16,261 nt of DNA from Macrocybe gigantea (taxonomy: Eukaryota; Basidiomycota; Agaricomycetes; Agaricales; Callistosporiaceae), in the NCBI GenBank assembly GCA_011319805.1, contig SJRY01000240.1, forward strand, positions 1 to 16,261, written 5' to 3'. The position numbers and the translations under genes were made by a program. This document shows, in pieces, positions 15,881-16,261 of this stretch (position 1 is the first letter of the stretch; each line of letters starts with the position of its first letter). The notes beneath the pieces were generated by a model. It saw only the letters and a list, made by a program, of their open reading frames with translations. It was not told the DNA's origin and did not search any database.

Positions 15881-16090
15881 ATCATCACCGCCACCCCTGA
15901 AATCATAAATAATGAAGAAGAGTATGAGATAGAAGAAATCCTAAAAAGAAAGAAACAAGGAAGGGAAATGCTATTCCTGGTCAAATGGAAGGGATACGGG
16001 CATGAGGAAAACACATGGATCAAAGAGAAGGAACGGGAATGCGCAGCAAGCTCTAGACTGCTTTCTAAAGAAGACTGCAAACCAGGATAA
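15881..16090 (+). CDS. Chromodomain of element 2, uninterrupted
   Basis: This frame reads EEEYEIEEILKRKKQGREML, then FLVKWKGYGHEENTWIKEK, and ends at TAA 16088-16090 with no internal stop. The cage aromatics are Tyr 15923-15925, Trp 15986-15988 and Trp 16016-16018. In the family it binds methylated H3 tails and guides integration. It is reached from the integrase only by a frame change between about 15845 and 15890, so it is not expressed as part of a full polyprotein. There is no ATG at its start; it is listed as an intact domain, not as an independent gene. Confidence 0.85.
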   Translation: MITATPEIINNEEEYEIEEILKRKKQGREMLFLVKWKGYGHEENTWIKEKERECAASSRLLSKEDCKPG

Positions 16091-16261
16091 AAGGACTATG
16101 ACAAGAGGGAAGAAGACCAAAAATCACACATCATGACCACCAACGCCTCCATCAGCATCGACAGCAGCAAAATGACAGCCGCGCACCTACCTCCAACTGC
16201 CCGAGCGACCTCGAGAATCTGGCAAGGATTCTTAATGCTAGCGACTACATGGACCCCCTTG
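16091..16261 (+). other. Post-chromodomain tail of element 2, unresolved
   Basis: About 170 bases after the chromodomain stop. They are Thr/Ser/Ala-coding in one frame, with no motif, PPT or LTR start that I can see. Probably the polyprotein tail or 3' untranslated region; the 3' LTR must lie to the right. Confidence 0.4.

Larger units (their letters stand above)
10503..16261 (+). mobile_element. Element 2: degenerate Ty3/gypsy chromovirus, 3' end outside window
   Basis: A 5' LTR, primer site, gag with two zinc knuckles, protease, RT, RNase H, integrase and chromodomain are present in gypsy order. It is a different lineage from element 1: unrelated LTR, different gag, and only family-level similarity in pol. 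Frameshifts are frequent, especially at 13320-13760. The 3' LTR is not in the window. The left end abuts truncated copia integrase, which suggests insertion into the copia element. Confidence 0.92.

Noticed and set aside
520..16090. TGA read as an amino acid (altered genetic code or recoding)
   Set aside because: TGAs coexist with many frameshifts and some TAA/TAG stops, occur only in repeat remnants, and sit at Arg positions as CpG decay predicts.

Overview
The window reads as a heterochromatin-like transposon graveyard from a fungus, most likely an Agaricomycete (basidiomycete mushroom). That placement is inference. It rests on chromodomain Ty3/gypsy and Ty1/copia polyproteins of a style common in those fungi, and on a broken host gene with two introns of about 50 nt. 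Nothing here looks bacterial: there are no operons or ribosome binding sites, and I see no tRNA, rRNA or CRISPR array. Every long coding region is interrupted by stops and frameshifts, so nearly all entries are pseudogenes.

Layout, left to right. Positions 1-20 are the last bases of an LTR I call LTR2. Positions 20-6285 are a near-complete but dead gypsy/chromovirus (element 1, + strand): 5' LTR, gag with zinc knuckle, protease, an inverted partial copy of its own LTR (2053-2465), RT, RNase H, integrase, chromodomain, polypurine tract and 3' LTR. Positions 6286-7060 are the remnant of a spliced host gene on the - strand resembling fungal HNH-endonuclease-domain proteins; it is cut by LTR1 on one side and LTR2 on the other. 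Positions 7075 to about 7318 are an LTR2 copy in minus orientation without an internal region. Positions 7471-10457 are a Ty1/copia element on the - strand: LTR, polypurine tract, RNase H, RT and integrase; its 5' half is missing at the right. From about 10503 to the window end is a second gypsy/chromovirus (element 2, + strand): 5' LTR2, PBS, gag, protease, RT, RNase H, integrase and chromodomain. Its 3' LTR lies beyond the window.

The simplest history is nested insertion. Element 2 appears to have landed inside the copia element, the copia beside the LTR2 copy in or next to the HNH-like gene, and element 1 in an exon of that gene. The missing copia 5' half should therefore lie to the right of element 2.

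Two results stand out. First, element 2 carries an exact 11-nt complement between the sequence just after its 5' LTR and a site about 33 nt downstream of the TATA box in that LTR. This is the geometry of Tf1-type self-primed reverse transcription. Second, most in-frame stops in all three elements are TGA at positions where these families normally have Arg. Several lost catalytic Asp/Glu codons sit at former CpG sites. Both fit decay by deamination of methylated CpG, although other mutations (indels, a few TAG/TAA) also occur.
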